Source: Anabaena sphaerica FACHB-251 (GTDB lineage: Bacteria; Cyanobacteriota; Cyanobacteriia; Cyanobacteriales; Nostocaceae). Taken from it: DNA of 64,000 bases. Positions within the stretch are counted from its first letter, which is position 1; every line of letters starts with the position of its first letter. The stretch spans positions 372,001-436,000 of the forward strand of contig NZ_JACJQU010000002.1 of the NCBI RefSeq assembly GCF_014696825.1. Reading direction: 5' to 3'. Both the position numbers and the translations under genes were made by a program. The notes under the pieces were generated by a model. That model was not told the DNA's origin and searched no databases. It was given only the letters and a program-made list of their open reading frames with translations. This document shows, piece by piece, positions 27,636 to 36,981 of this stretch.

Positions 27636-27908
27636 TTAATAACTGGTACGTCCAGTAAATAAGCCCCAAATAAAAATTGCGATCATTGCACCAATAATAG
27701 CAACTATTATGCCTGGAATGCTTAGAGTTGCGGCTGTAAATTGTAATGTTCCTGTTTCTAATAAAGTGACTAAAGTTCCACCGATTAAAGCACCAACAAT
27801 TCCTAATACCATTGTCGCTATAATTCCGCCACCTTGGCGACCAGGATAAATAGCTTTAGCGATCGCTCCGGCAATCAGACCCAGAATTATCCAAGCAATA
27901 ATATTCAT
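27636..27908 (-). CDS. GlsB/YeaQ/YmgE-family small membrane protein
   Basis: 90 residues with three short membrane helices and the family hallmarks: IIAWIILGLIAGAIAKAIYPG at the N-terminus and GIVGALIGG in the middle. Members (formerly 'transglycosylase-associated') are envelope stress proteins of unknown mechanism. Its closeness to the Dps/ChaB-like genes fits a stress role. Start ATG at 27908. Confidence 0.88.
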   Translation of the reverse strand: MNIIAWIILGLIAGAIAKAIYPGRQGGGIIATMVLGIVGALIGGTLVTLLETGTLQFTAATLSIPGIIVAIIGAMIAIFIWGLFTGRTSY

Positions 27909-28035
27909 AGTCTAATCAATTTAAAATTCTATAAATAGATTAGAAATTTTATTTTCGTGTCGCTTCTATCAAAAGGGGTAGTTAATAATTCATTATTCAT
28001 AATAAACTTTCAATTATCAATCATCTTTTAAACTT

Positions 28036-28584
28036 CTAAAAAATTAAATTTAAATATTCTGGTGGTACATGATCTACTAACCAAACGCCATTATCAGAAC
28101 AATAGAAAATGTAACCAGCCTCATACATCGCACCAGCATCCACAGTAAAAATAACAGGTTTTCCATGCCTTGCACCCACTATTTTAGCTGTGTTCATATC
28201 AGATGATAAATGCACATGATGACGTGACATTTTAGAAAGTCCTGTTTGCATAATTGCATCTACAGATTTGTTTCCTGTTCCGTGATAAAGCACATCTGGG
28301 GGTACAACAGGTTCTAATTGTAAATCAACTTCTGTACTGTGTCCTTGATTAGCACGAATAAGCGTAAATGTAGAATCAAAAGCAAAGCGTTTTTTATCGC
28401 TGGTAGCAACTACTTCTTTTAATTCTTCTAAGGTGATAGGAAATTTGTGATTAGCACAGGCCGTTAGTAATTCATCCACAGCAACCCAACCACCAGGAGC
28501 TAATTTAATTCCTATTTCTTCTGGTGTGTGCCGTAGATATTTACTCAGAAATTTGCTGATTTTGACTAAGCGAGAATTACTCAT
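28036..28584 (-). CDS. kptA: RNA 2'-phosphotransferase KptA/Tpt1
   Basis: Transfers the 2'-phosphate at an RNA splice junction to NAD+, releasing nicotinamide and ADP-ribose cyclic phosphate. 182 residues, standard length. Family residues are seen in KFLSKYLRHTPE (N-terminal RNA-binding lobe), LYHGTGNKS, SRHHVHLSSD and RHGKPVIFTVDA (ADP-ribosyl fold NAD site). The bacterial substrate is unknown; 2'-phosphates may arise from damaged RNA. It lies last in a minus-strand run after the permease and a small membrane protein, 34 bases apart. Confidence 0.93.
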   Translation of the reverse strand: MSNSRLVKISKFLSKYLRHTPEEIGIKLAPGGWVAVDELLTACANHKFPITLEELKEVVATSDKKRFAFDSTFTLIRANQGHSTEVDLQLEPVVPPDVLYHGTGNKSVDAIMQTGLSKMSRHHVHLSSDMNTAKIVGARHGKPVIFTVDAGAMYEAGYIFYCSDNGVWLVDHVPPEYLNLIF

Positions 28585-28618
28585 TGTTCATCATTATTAG
28601 CTAATAATTTAAGGTGAT

Positions 28619-29032
28619 TTAATGGTTTTTTAAACGATGGTTTTTCAAATAATCCCAAAAGCAAACTATAAAACCTAAAACACAACTAGCTTTCCAGAGA
28701 AATAACCACCAAGGTTTCCACCATGCTCCAGTTTGAACTTCAACAAGATCGGATAATCCAAACAATAAAAAAATCACTGATGTAATTTGATTTTTGCGTT
28801 TAGCAATGAGGGAATCTCTTTTGTAGCTATAGATTATAAACCCTAAAGCAAATAAACTCCATAATCCTGCCTCAATGTAATTTCCCTGACGGTAAAGGGT
28901 TTCTAAAAGTTGGGCATTTTCCCATAAACCAGACTGATTTAACCACAAAACAAACCCGAACATTGCCAAAAATAACAGGCTTAAACGTAGGATTGCCCCT
29001 TTAGTCAACTGTAAGGGAGATTGTGGATTCAT
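28619..29032 (-). CDS. Small membrane protein of unknown function
   Basis: 137 residues with four hydrophobic segments at about 12-30, 54-68, 83-100 and 110-128, several containing Trp. No motif recognised. It is placed 27 bases after the aromatic permease and 34 before kptA, so probably cotranscribed with both. Confidence 0.6.
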   Translation of the reverse strand: MNPQSPLQLTKGAILRLSLLFLAMFGFVLWLNQSGLWENAQLLETLYRQGNYIEAGLWSLFALGFIIYSYKRDSLIAKRKNQITSVIFLLFGLSDLVEVQTGAWWKPWWLFLWKASCVLGFIVCFWDYLKNHRLKNH

Positions 29033-29059
29033 AAGATGGAAATTGGTATTTAAGGGAGA

Positions 29060-30361
29060 TTAAATTGAGAAAATTTGTTTTCCTATTAGAGCTAATGCGA
29101 CTGTAATCATTAGAGTTAACGTGATTTTACCACCCGGTATAAGTGATTGATAAATACCATTTGTTAATTTTTGTTGGTTTCGTTGTTGCCAACTCATAAT
29201 TGCGGGAATAATCCCACCTAAAACCGAAATACTGAAGATGCCCGTATAGTCTAGAGCAGTAAAAAAGATGCTGGGGTTTATTGTGCCTAAACTCATTGGT
29301 GGAAATAGAACAAGTGAGAAAATAGGTAAACGAGAAAGTTCACCTTTGGTAATTCGGGAAATATCTTTAAAAAAATCTACCAAGCCATACACAAAACCGA
29401 TGAATGATGTGATAATTGCAAACTCTGAAAAAACAGTTAATACTAATCCTAATAATTCTCCTCCCCCACCTGAGCGCAGAATTTGCAGCGGATCAAAAAC
29501 ACTACCACTTTCTGAAGGATTTTGTAGTATATCAGGATTCACGCTGCCCAAAATAACGGCATTCCAAGCCAAGAACATGATCAGAGGAATGGCAGAACCA
29601 ATGATAATTGATTTGCGAATTTTGGGTAGATCTCCTTCTAGTTGTGTCACCACTACAGGCACAACATTATGGTAAAAAAGAGCTACACATATAACTGAAA
29701 CGGCACTACCAACAGCATTCCAATTTTGAAATAAGAATTGCTCGCTTTTTACTTGACCTGAGCCTAATAACAATAGACCTATAAAAGAAATAATCACAAT
29801 TGCCACAAAGGCACCGTTTAATTTCTGAATAAATCTTTCTTTTCCTAAATACAGAATGCCACCAAATAAGAAGGTAAAAGTTGTTGTTCCTACCCAATTA
29901 GGTAAGATATTATCTAACCCGGCAATTTTAGCGAATGTGGATACTAAAATATCTCCACCTTTGCTGATATATGCCACTAAAAGGGCATAGTGCATAAATA
30001 AGTATGTAGCACCTGCAATTCTCGCTCCCACTTTACCCAAGGTCTTTTCTACAATTGCCAGAAACCCTATGCTGGGAATGCCTTCTGCACCCATAACATT
30101 TAAACTAACTTCTGCAATTAACAAACCTGAAAATAATGTGTATAACCAAACTACAATAATGGCAATTGTAGATGGTAAAATACCTGATGGTAAAGTCACC
30201 GCAGGTAGGGCAAGAATACCAGCCCCAATGGTAGTTCCAGCAATCAAAGCAGTGCTTCCTAAGACACTACCTGGTTGATGATTTAATTTATTGCCATCAA
30301 ATTCCAGGTGAGAAAATAATCTAGTGATTTGCGTTTGTTCTGATTTGAGAACTGTCTTCAT
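29060..30361 (-). CDS. Aromatic amino acid permease (HAAAP/TyrP-like)
   Basis: 433 residues, about 11 membrane helices. The first helix region STALIAGTTIGAGILALPAVT carries the unwound-helix motif (GxGxGxLALP) of the HAAAP family, which takes up tyrosine, tryptophan or other hydroxy/aromatic amino acids with protons. YHNVVPVVVTQLEGD in helix 6 is also typical. Specificity cannot be read from sequence. First gene of the run permease, small membrane protein, kptA. Confidence 0.85.
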   Translation of the reverse strand: MKTVLKSEQTQITRLFSHLEFDGNKLNHQPGSVLGSTALIAGTTIGAGILALPAVTLPSGILPSTIAIIVVWLYTLFSGLLIAEVSLNVMGAEGIPSIGFLAIVEKTLGKVGARIAGATYLFMHYALLVAYISKGGDILVSTFAKIAGLDNILPNWVGTTTFTFLFGGILYLGKERFIQKLNGAFVAIVIISFIGLLLLGSGQVKSEQFLFQNWNAVGSAVSVICVALFYHNVVPVVVTQLEGDLPKIRKSIIIGSAIPLIMFLAWNAVILGSVNPDILQNPSESGSVFDPLQILRSGGGGELLGLVLTVFSEFAIITSFIGFVYGLVDFFKDISRITKGELSRLPIFSLVLFPPMSLGTINPSIFFTALDYTGIFSISVLGGIIPAIMSWQQRNQQKLTNGIYQSLIPGGKITLTLMITVALALIGKQIFSI

Positions 30362-30839
30362 AGGGGTTTTTGCTCAGATATCTGCCCAAAGCAGGAAGAT
30401 AATATGAATTTATTTCAAGAGGCAGGAGATAGGAGGTAGGAGGCAGGAGGAACCCACGGAGAGAAAACGTGGGATTGAAGCAAGGACGCTTTGTATCGCA
30501 CTTCGTGCCGCTTCGCTAACGTGCTATGCGTCTCGATACAATTCCTCTTTTAAACTGGGCTTGAGACCCAGAACTAAAGTTTTAATTCATACTTCTTCCC
30601 TCCAGCAAGACAGCCCTCTGCCTCCTGCCTTCTTTGTAAACAATTATAGCAAAAAGCCTAAATTGGTAGCAATTAGGCAATTTCTGCCTCAAACTCTGAA
30701 ACCCCCTAGTACAGCACGGCGTAAATAAATCAACCATTCTAAATCTCTGACAATCCTATGCTGTCTTCGTTTTGACTTTTGCCCTGCGGTACTAGTCCCT
30801 TTTTTAATGGTCAATTTTCTGTTAGCAATAACTTATTTA
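30362..30839. other. Repeat-rich intergenic region
   Basis: No gene. At 30420-30450 there are purine-rich GGCAGGAG repeats. At 30491-30541 an imperfect stem-loop is bounded by TTGTATCG and CGATACAA and carries an inner GCAC/GTGC pair and the CTTCGTGCCGCTTCGC-type sequence common in Nostocales intergenic repeats. Confidence 0.6.
30491..30541. repeat. Palindromic intergenic repeat
   Basis: TTGTATCG (30491-30498) and CGATACAA (30534-30541) close a loop with GCAC (30498-30501) and GTGC (30521-30524). Confidence 0.6.
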
Positions 30840-32042
30840 TCAGACAAAACGCTGTGTAAACTCACACATTAAATCCACTCTACCTTTACGTAACATAGCG
30901 GGATCTAATCTTTCTGTAGTGTTACAAGTCATTAATACCACTAAACGCTGCTTTATCTGCACTCCCGATTCATCAATTACACTTTGGTACAAAGTGCCAT
31001 CTAACAAAGCCAAAATATGTTCAGTTTTGTTGTTATATTGGGCTACTTCCGAAGCTCTATCTTGAGCTAAGTTATCAGCTTCGTTGATGATAATACAAAT
31101 TCTTTCTAAGTAGCTTGGGGGAACAAAATTAGTTATGGCATCATGATCCAAAATAAAAATTACATAGCCTAAAGGTACAAGAATTTCTTTGGCTACTGAT
31201 TGTGTCCATGCTGTTTTACCTGTACCTGGTTCTCCATGTACCACAACTGCTAATTGATTTTGATTGAGAATTGCTTGCTGAACTGAATCAGTAAAATATT
31301 GGATTTCTTGAGAAAATGTGCGAATGGGAAACTGATTATGAACCTTGCCTACACGACTTTGATATCCACTTAACATGACTGCTAAATCATAAGTAGCTTT
31401 ATTAATTAAGGGGGCTAAATTTTTAGACATTAAAGTATATTGTCTCCGTCCCCGGTCATAGGGGTCAATTTGTAACCAAATATCGTGTTTAGCCCAGTAA
31501 GCATAAACAGTATTGATGACATCTAAACGTTCCCAGCTAACAAACTTTTCTACTGGAAAATAGAAGTCTCTTTCTGAGTAATATTGGGTAATAATATCAG
31601 GACGTTCCAATAAACGTAAAACCCTCAACACTGTAATTTCTTGTAATAAATTCAGTACGTAATCAATAGGAATACTGTTACGATTAACAAATTGGACAAT
31701 AGGAGTTTCGGTACTTAAAACGTCTTTGTACCGATAATCGGGCGTAAGTGCATCGGGTGTAATGAAGTTCCAAAATTTTTGGAATTCACCACGAGTATAG
31801 TCAGATGCTAAATTTAATATATTTGCCCACCAAGCAAAATCTTTTCTAGCTAACGCGTCCGCATAAAAACTGACTAGATTAATACTTTTTTGGGTTAACT
31901 CTTGAGTATCATTAAATATTAGTTGCTGAAAATAGCCCCAATCAAAATCACGCTGAAATGGCCGCCAACCACTAGCTAGTAGGTTGTGCCGATTGTTATT
32001 CGCGGAATTATTGTCGTTAGTGCGGAAATAATCAAAATCCAT
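30840..32042 (-). CDS. AAA ATPase with C-terminal core and unknown N-terminal half
   Basis: 400 residues. The N-terminal 240 residues match nothing I know and are rich in Tyr/Trp/Phe. The AAA core occupies about 245-398: Walker A HGEPGTGKT at 269-277, Walker B ICIIINEAD at 315-323, sensor 1 N374 in MTCNTTERLD and R385/R388 as arginine-finger candidates (AMLRKGRVD, BCS1/FtsH style). The Walker B aspartate is replaced by N320. The helical lid is almost absent because the protein ends at FTQRFV. No partner gene is adjacent. It could be a remodelling ATPase. Confidence 0.72.
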   Translation of the reverse strand: MDFDYFRTNDNNSANNNRHNLLASGWRPFQRDFDWGYFQQLIFNDTQELTQKSINLVSFYADALARKDFAWWANILNLASDYTRGEFQKFWNFITPDALTPDYRYKDVLSTETPIVQFVNRNSIPIDYVLNLLQEITVLRVLRLLERPDIITQYYSERDFYFPVEKFVSWERLDVINTVYAYWAKHDIWLQIDPYDRGRRQYTLMSKNLAPLINKATYDLAVMLSGYQSRVGKVHNQFPIRTFSQEIQYFTDSVQQAILNQNQLAVVVHGEPGTGKTAWTQSVAKEILVPLGYVIFILDHDAITNFVPPSYLERICIIINEADNLAQDRASEVAQYNNKTEHILALLDGTLYQSVIDESGVQIKQRLVVLMTCNTTERLDPAMLRKGRVDLMCEFTQRFV

Positions 32043-32698
32043 ATATAAATCAGGAGTCAGGAAGGAGTCAGGAGTAAAACCCGCTTAATTCTTGGTAAAT
32101 AATTAGCATAGTATGTACTATAATACATATATTACATAAATATAGCTACGTCAAGTATTATGCTTAAAATAGATTGGTTTGAGCAAGGATCATATCACTT
32201 CTTTACAAACTGACTAAGTACCGTCGCAATTCAAGTAATATTTATTTACCAATTTTTACGCCCTCTGAGGGGATATAGCCATTAATTTATGAGGTTTTAT
32301 GGCAATTTTTAATAAGCTCTGATCATCAGCCTAAAAGACATCCACTATAGATTTAAGGGGTTATTTTCATACTTAACAGGTTCTTGAATTCCACTAGTTT
32401 CATTTGAACTTTTACTTAATCTATAGGTCAATAGTGATACTAAAGTAAATAACTATTTAATTTTTCTCTATAAAGTTATTGTGAACTTATGAGGAAAATA
32501 TTCTGTAATTTTGCATATAATCAAGGGGTGTCGGCTAAAGCAATTCAGTTTGAGTTTTTCTTTCCTGTTTGATGTGGGCAAGGATTATCAACTGAGCGCC
32601 AGCGAAACACTAGCTAATCCTGAATCAGCACTCTCTTATGGCTTGTGGGATTATCGTCTGGTTTGACTATCAAGACGATAAAGCCCAATTAAATTTTC
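32043..32698. other. Intergenic region with heptamer repeat and leader hairpin
   Basis: CAGGAGT repeats occur at 32050-32075 directly upstream of the AAA gene. The middle is AT-rich and empty. The right end holds the hairpin at 32651-32681. Confidence 0.55.
32651..32681 (+). promoter_or_regulatory. 9-bp hairpin before the response regulator gene
   Basis: TTATCGTCT (32651-32659) and AGACGATAA (32673-32681) pair perfectly over 13 bases. The ribosome binding site GGAG (32700) and the ATG at 32709 follow. There is no T-run, so it is more likely a leader structure or an operator than a terminator. Confidence 0.45.
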
Positions 32699-32708
32699 TG
32701 GAGAACAG

Positions 32709-33167
32709 ATGTATCTGACACATTCATTCATGAGTGATGAAAAGAAGCAAAGCTCTCAGCCGCCTTTAATTTTGATAGTAGAAGATCATGATGATAGTCT
32801 TCTGCTGCTTAGTTATGCTCTGGAGTTACTAGGGTGTAGATTTATTTGTCAAAATGACAGTTCCAGCACGATCTTAGTAGCAAAAGAGTACCAGCCAGAC
32901 TTGATTTTGTTGGATATTTTGTTACCAGGTATGAACGGTCTAGAGGTTGTGCGACATTTGAAACACGAATCTCTCACTTGCCACATTCCTGTAATTGCAG
33001 TTACGGCCTTGGCTGGCAGGGAACAGGAAGAGCGTATCCTGGCAGCAGGTTTTGATGACTATCTCAGTAAACCCTATATGCTGGAAGATTTAGAGGCAAT
33101 TATTTGTCGTTTGCTTAATGAGAAATTTGAGCCTTATTCTGCGGTTGAAGTATGTAAGGAAAGTTAG
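32709..33167 (+). CDS. Single-domain response regulator
   Basis: 152 residues, a CheY-like receiver only. Acidic pocket E25-D26, phospho-acceptor D69 in LILLDILLPGMNG, T in VIAVTALAG and K in YLSKPY are present. With no output domain it probably passes a phosphate on or acts on a partner protein. GGAG six bases upstream supports the ATG at 32709; a second in-frame ATG lies at codon 8. It is convergent with two kinases. Confidence 0.9.
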   Translation: MYLTHSFMSDEKKQSSQPPLILIVEDHDDSLLLLSYALELLGCRFICQNDSSSTILVAKEYQPDLILLDILLPGMNGLEVVRHLKHESLTCHIPVIAVTALAGREQEERILAAGFDDYLSKPYMLEDLEAIICRLLNEKFEPYSAVEVCKES

Positions 33168-33323
33168 AACTAACGGAAATTAAGTAAGAATTCAGGAGTC
33201 AGAATATTTGCTGGTATCGGGAATGAATATAGAGGAGCAAGTTTTTCAATAAATCATCAAGCTCAAATAGAAAATCCTGATTGATGCTAAATTCTGAATT
33301 CTATATTCTGAATCCTTACAAAT

Positions 33324-34448
33324 TTAAGTTTCTGTGGGTAGTCTGATTGTGAATATACTACCTTTACCTAATTCTGAGAAAAGTTCGATTTTTCCACCGT
33401 GTGCTTCTACAATTCGTTGTGATAGATGCAATCCTAAGCCACTACCTGATCTTTTGTTTCTCCCTTGACGAAATCGCTCGAAAATTGTTGTTTGGTCTTC
33501 AGGTGCAATTCCATAACCTGTATCTGCAACTTTAATTAAGACTTCTCCTGGATCTGTTTTGCTAGGTAAGGTTTCAAAAATGCGAATTTCCACACCGCCT
33601 GTATCTGTAAACTTGATGGCATTACCGATTAAGTTATTGAATACTCGGCGTAGTTCTAATCTATCTCCGAAGACCATTCCCCCATGATCTCCTAGTTGGT
33701 TTAACTCATGAGTGTCTAACTTGAGAGTCAGGTTTTTTTCCATAGCCAGGGGAGTGAGTTCACTGATTACTTCTTCAGCTATTTCTTTTAAGTCGCATTT
33801 TTCCAAATTTAAGGTTTTTTTGCCAGCCTCGAAGCGATAGACTTCTAGTAAGGTATTGACCATTTGCATTAAATTTTGATTACTGCGAATCATCACAGCG
33901 ATCGCTTGTTTCATTTCTGGCGATATTTTGCAAAAAACCTCCTGTTGAAACAAAGCCAACATTCGATCAGCTGCTACTAAAGGTGTGCGTAAATCATGAG
34001 TCAGACGAGAAACAAAATCTTCTCGCTGACGCGTCATTTTTTGCTGTTCGTCAATACTATGCTTGAGTCGCAACAGCGATCGCACCCTGGCCAGTAATTC
34101 ATCTGTATCAAATGGTTTGCGAATAAAATCATCAGCACCCGCATCTAATCCTTCAACCACACTAGATTCGTGAAAAGCTGTGATTAACAAAATGGGAATA
34201 TAGCTGAGATCGGGATTACTACGAATTCTCCGTGTTACTTCATAACCGTCCATCCCTGGCATCATCACATCTAATAAAATCAGATCCGGTGGCGATTGTG
34301 CTATTTTTTGTAAAGCAGTAGCTCCATCTGATACTAAGTCAATTTCATACCCCTCACTTTCTAATAGTGTTTGCACTAAAATTAAATTATCTCTTGTATC
34401 ATCAACGGCGAGGATACGATCAACCTTATCACTTTTGGCAACAGACAT
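33324..34448 (-). CDS. Receiver-histidine kinase (REC-HisKA-HATPase)
   Basis: 374 residues, cytosolic. An N-terminal receiver (about 10-125, D60 in LILLDVMMPGMDG) feeds a HisKA domain (H151 in SRLTHDLRTP) and an HATPase with N box IGNAIKF, G1 VADTGYGI and G2 SGSGLGLHL. This layout is a kinase whose activity is set by its own receiver, typical for cyanobacterial phosphorelays. A neighbouring kinase of the same design lies upstream on the same strand, but an inverted-repeat element separates them. Confidence 0.92.
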   Translation of the reverse strand: MSVAKSDKVDRILAVDDTRDNLILVQTLLESEGYEIDLVSDGATALQKIAQSPPDLILLDVMMPGMDGYEVTRRIRSNPDLSYIPILLITAFHESSVVEGLDAGADDFIRKPFDTDELLARVRSLLRLKHSIDEQQKMTRQREDFVSRLTHDLRTPLVAADRMLALFQQEVFCKISPEMKQAIAVMIRSNQNLMQMVNTLLEVYRFEAGKKTLNLEKCDLKEIAEEVISELTPLAMEKNLTLKLDTHELNQLGDHGGMVFGDRLELRRVFNNLIGNAIKFTDTGGVEIRIFETLPSKTDPGEVLIKVADTGYGIAPEDQTTIFERFRQGRNKRSGSGLGLHLSQRIVEAHGGKIELFSELGKGSIFTIRLPTET

Positions 34449-34485
34449 AGTTTATCAACTTCTGGGAAATTAATCTAAATTAATC

Positions 34486-34615
34486 TAAGTAAGTCAGCGG
34501 GAAAAAACCGAAGTATGTAACAAAAAGTAAATTCACCAAAACCCTCTTCCCCGTTCCCCGTTCCCTGTTCCCTGTTCCCTTGTCATAACGACAATTTTTA
34601 ACGCCCACTTACTTA
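34486..34615. mobile_element. MITE-like element, TAAGTAAGT family, copy b
   Basis: 130 bp, ends TAAGTAAGTCAGCG (34486-34499) and CGCCCACTTACTTA (34602-34615). The interior is nearly the same as copy a, with GTTCCC repeats in place of its insertion. Lies between two kinase genes. Confidence 0.8.
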
Positions 34616-34638
34616 CTCTGGCATCTACACTTGGGAAT

Positions 34639-35976
34639 TTACTGTCTAAAATGTGGATATCCTAGCGACACTTTATTGAATTGAGATGGCAAGTGAGGTA
34701 AATTTTGATGAGAATAATAAATTCCATCGTCACTACCTAAATTTAAACTATAATTGTCTCCACTATCAGGTGATAATGTAATTTGACGTGGCAATTCAAT
34801 TTTAAATACCGACCCCACTCCTAATTGACTTTCTAGAAATATTTTTCCTCCCATCATTTGTACCAATGAATCAATAATTGCTAAACCCAGTCCTGTTCCA
34901 GGATATTTACGACTGATACCTTGATCTACTTGTCGAAATGCCTCAAAAATATGTTTAAGATCTTGAGAAGAAATGCCAATTCCTGTGTCTCGAATAGTAA
35001 TCGCTAATTGATTTTGGGGAGTTTCTTTCACTTCTACCCTAATACCTCCATATTCTGTAAATTTAACTGCGTTGGAAAGCAGGTTAATTAAAATCTGATG
35101 TACTCGCACTGGATCATTAAATACTAAAGTGTTTTGTAAGTCTATTTCCACTAGCAAAGATAACTTTTTGGCTTCTGCTAAAGAACGTATTTCCGCCACA
35201 GTATTATTAACTATCTTCGATAAATCAAATATTTCCGGTTTTAACTCTAATCTACCTGCCTCCAATTTGGAAAAGTCCAGAACTTCATTTAGCAACATCA
35301 GCAAATGCTTACCATTATTGAGGATGCGCTCTACCATATCTGCTTGCTGATGGGAGAGTTGACCAAATTTTGGACGTAACAGTATTTGAGAAAAACCAAT
35401 GATAGCATTCATTGGGGTTCGCAATTCATGAGATATGGTTGCTAAAAATTGCGATTTAAGTCGTGATGCTTCCAAGAGTTTCAAATTTTGCAACTGAATT
35501 TGTTGCCGTTGTTTCTCCAATTCTTGGTTCTTACGAATCAGTTGCTCATTACTTTGTTTGAGTTGTTGATATGCCAAATCGGCTTTCATTTCCGCGCGAT
35601 ACAAACGAATCGCGTTTTGCAATATCATTACTAAATTTTCTGGGTTTAGCTTAGACTTAGTAAGATAGTCTGTAGCACCTGCTTGCAACAATTCAATAGC
35701 AATTTGTTCCTCTCCTTGAGCAGTGAGGATGACTAAAGGAACTTTTATTTCTGAAGAGCGTAGCTTGTGAATTAAAGTGAAGCTATCTTGGTTTGGTAAG
35801 CGATCATCGAGAAAAACGCAGTCAAAGTTAGAATGTTGGAGAGCAGCAAGCGCATTATTACTATCCTTGACTTCACACAGTTCCATATAGACACCTGCAT
35901 TTTTCAGGGCTAGACGGACTGCCATGCGATCTACTTCATCATCATCTACAACCAAAATTTTCAGCGTCTCTTTCAT
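34639..35976 (-). CDS. Receiver-histidine kinase with coiled-coil linker
   Basis: 445 residues: receiver (about 5-125, D57 in CVFLDDRLPNQD), a long Gln/Leu-rich coiled coil (about 130-172), HisKA with H183 in ISHELRTP, and an HATPase with SNAVKF, IRDTGIGI and GTGLGLAI. The last 40 residues after the ATPase are Asn/Ser/His-rich and unlike a known domain. The second aspartate in FLDDRL is unusual but the acceptor is present. Probably cytosolic. Confidence 0.92.
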   Translation of the reverse strand: MKETLKILVVDDDEVDRMAVRLALKNAGVYMELCEVKDSNNALAALQHSNFDCVFLDDRLPNQDSFTLIHKLRSSEIKVPLVILTAQGEEQIAIELLQAGATDYLTKSKLNPENLVMILQNAIRLYRAEMKADLAYQQLKQSNEQLIRKNQELEKQRQQIQLQNLKLLEASRLKSQFLATISHELRTPMNAIIGFSQILLRPKFGQLSHQQADMVERILNNGKHLLMLLNEVLDFSKLEAGRLELKPEIFDLSKIVNNTVAEIRSLAEAKKLSLLVEIDLQNTLVFNDPVRVHQILINLLSNAVKFTEYGGIRVEVKETPQNQLAITIRDTGIGISSQDLKHIFEAFRQVDQGISRKYPGTGLGLAIIDSLVQMMGGKIFLESQLGVGSVFKIELPRQITLSPDSGDNYSLNLGSDDGIYYSHQNLPHLPSQFNKVSLGYPHFRQ

Positions 35977-36630
35977 CAGTTTTTATTTTCGCTGTCCAAT
36001 AAACATTGAAGTACAGCATTTGTATTTTCAAACTATGTAACTACAGAACTGACAATTTTTGTGTATCTCAAATATAGCTATTGAGGAATTCAGGTATTTT
36101 ACACAATATCGAGATTGATATTCGTTACATTTAATTTATCGTCCTCCACTACTACTAATTGTGAATTTTTATGTCTTTAGCTGGTTGCACAAGCAAGTAT
36201 TTCATTTTTTCTGCCAAATTTGTTGATGACATTGAATATGCTTTCTTGGAACTCTAGCAAATGGAAAATTGCTCACGTTTAATAAATAATAATTTAGAAA
36301 CTATTGGCAATTATCCTCACTGAAAATGATTCTTTATTAAATTGGGCAGAGTCAAGATAAAGTAAAATCAAATACTTTATCCATCTCAACACAATTGTAA
36401 TTGAGTAGATGATTCACCGTCCTCACCCATTAGTGAGAGTTGCATACAAACATTGTGTACCATAAGCTTGAGCAGTTTTACTCTCTTGAATCTTACTTAG
36501 TCTTGATTCGTGAGTGATGACTCATTCAATATTAGAAAGTTTCAAGTTCATATCCGGACATTTTCATACAAGCGCGAGCTATTAGTCTTAAACCCTTACC
36601 CTCGTGACAGGAGTTTTTGAATTGTGTGTA

Positions 36631-36671
36631 TACCTTGGGGGAGCCTCAGCGAAATTGGCCTGCGCCCGGTA
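36631..36671 (+). ncRNA. Possible structured RNA segment
   Basis: TACC (36631-36634) and GGTA (36668-36671) enclose GGG paired with CCC (36665-36667) and an inner GCC/GGC stem with loop TCAGCGAAATT. It is a GC-rich island in AT-rich non-coding sequence, which is a common sign of an RNA gene or a regulatory leader. I cannot match it to a known RNA, and the ends are unknown. Confidence 0.25.
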
Positions 36672-36864
36672 CTATGACGAATTATGAAGTTACAAGTTGG
36701 TAATTCAGTTTGTAAATTTATGTCACAAAAATCTCCTCTTGTGCTAGGATAAAAAAGTTAATATCAGTCATCCAACAGGCTAAATTCAGGGTAATGGCTG
36801 GGAATGTGACAAATTAAACGTAAGCAAATGTGACATATTAATGATGATTGAAGCCGGTGAAACC

Positions 36865-36981
36865 CAATACTTGTCGGTTAAGGGGGAAAAGGCAACAGGG
36901 AAAAGGGCAGAAACAACCTTGACCCTTTAACCTTTTCCCCAAGCCAAATGAGGTGTTGAATTTCTTAACCGAGCAGTATTG
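36865..36981. mobile_element. MITE-like element with CAATACT-GTCGGTTAAG ends
   Basis: 117 bp. The left end CAATACTTGTCGGTTAAG (36865-36882) and the complement of the right end (36964-36981) agree in 16 of 18 bases. The inside is CCTTTTCCCC-like filler without coding capacity. Confidence 0.7.

Noticed and set aside
29268-29675. 135-codon plus-strand frame inside the permease gene
   Set aside because: Antisense to a clear transporter gene; no domain found.
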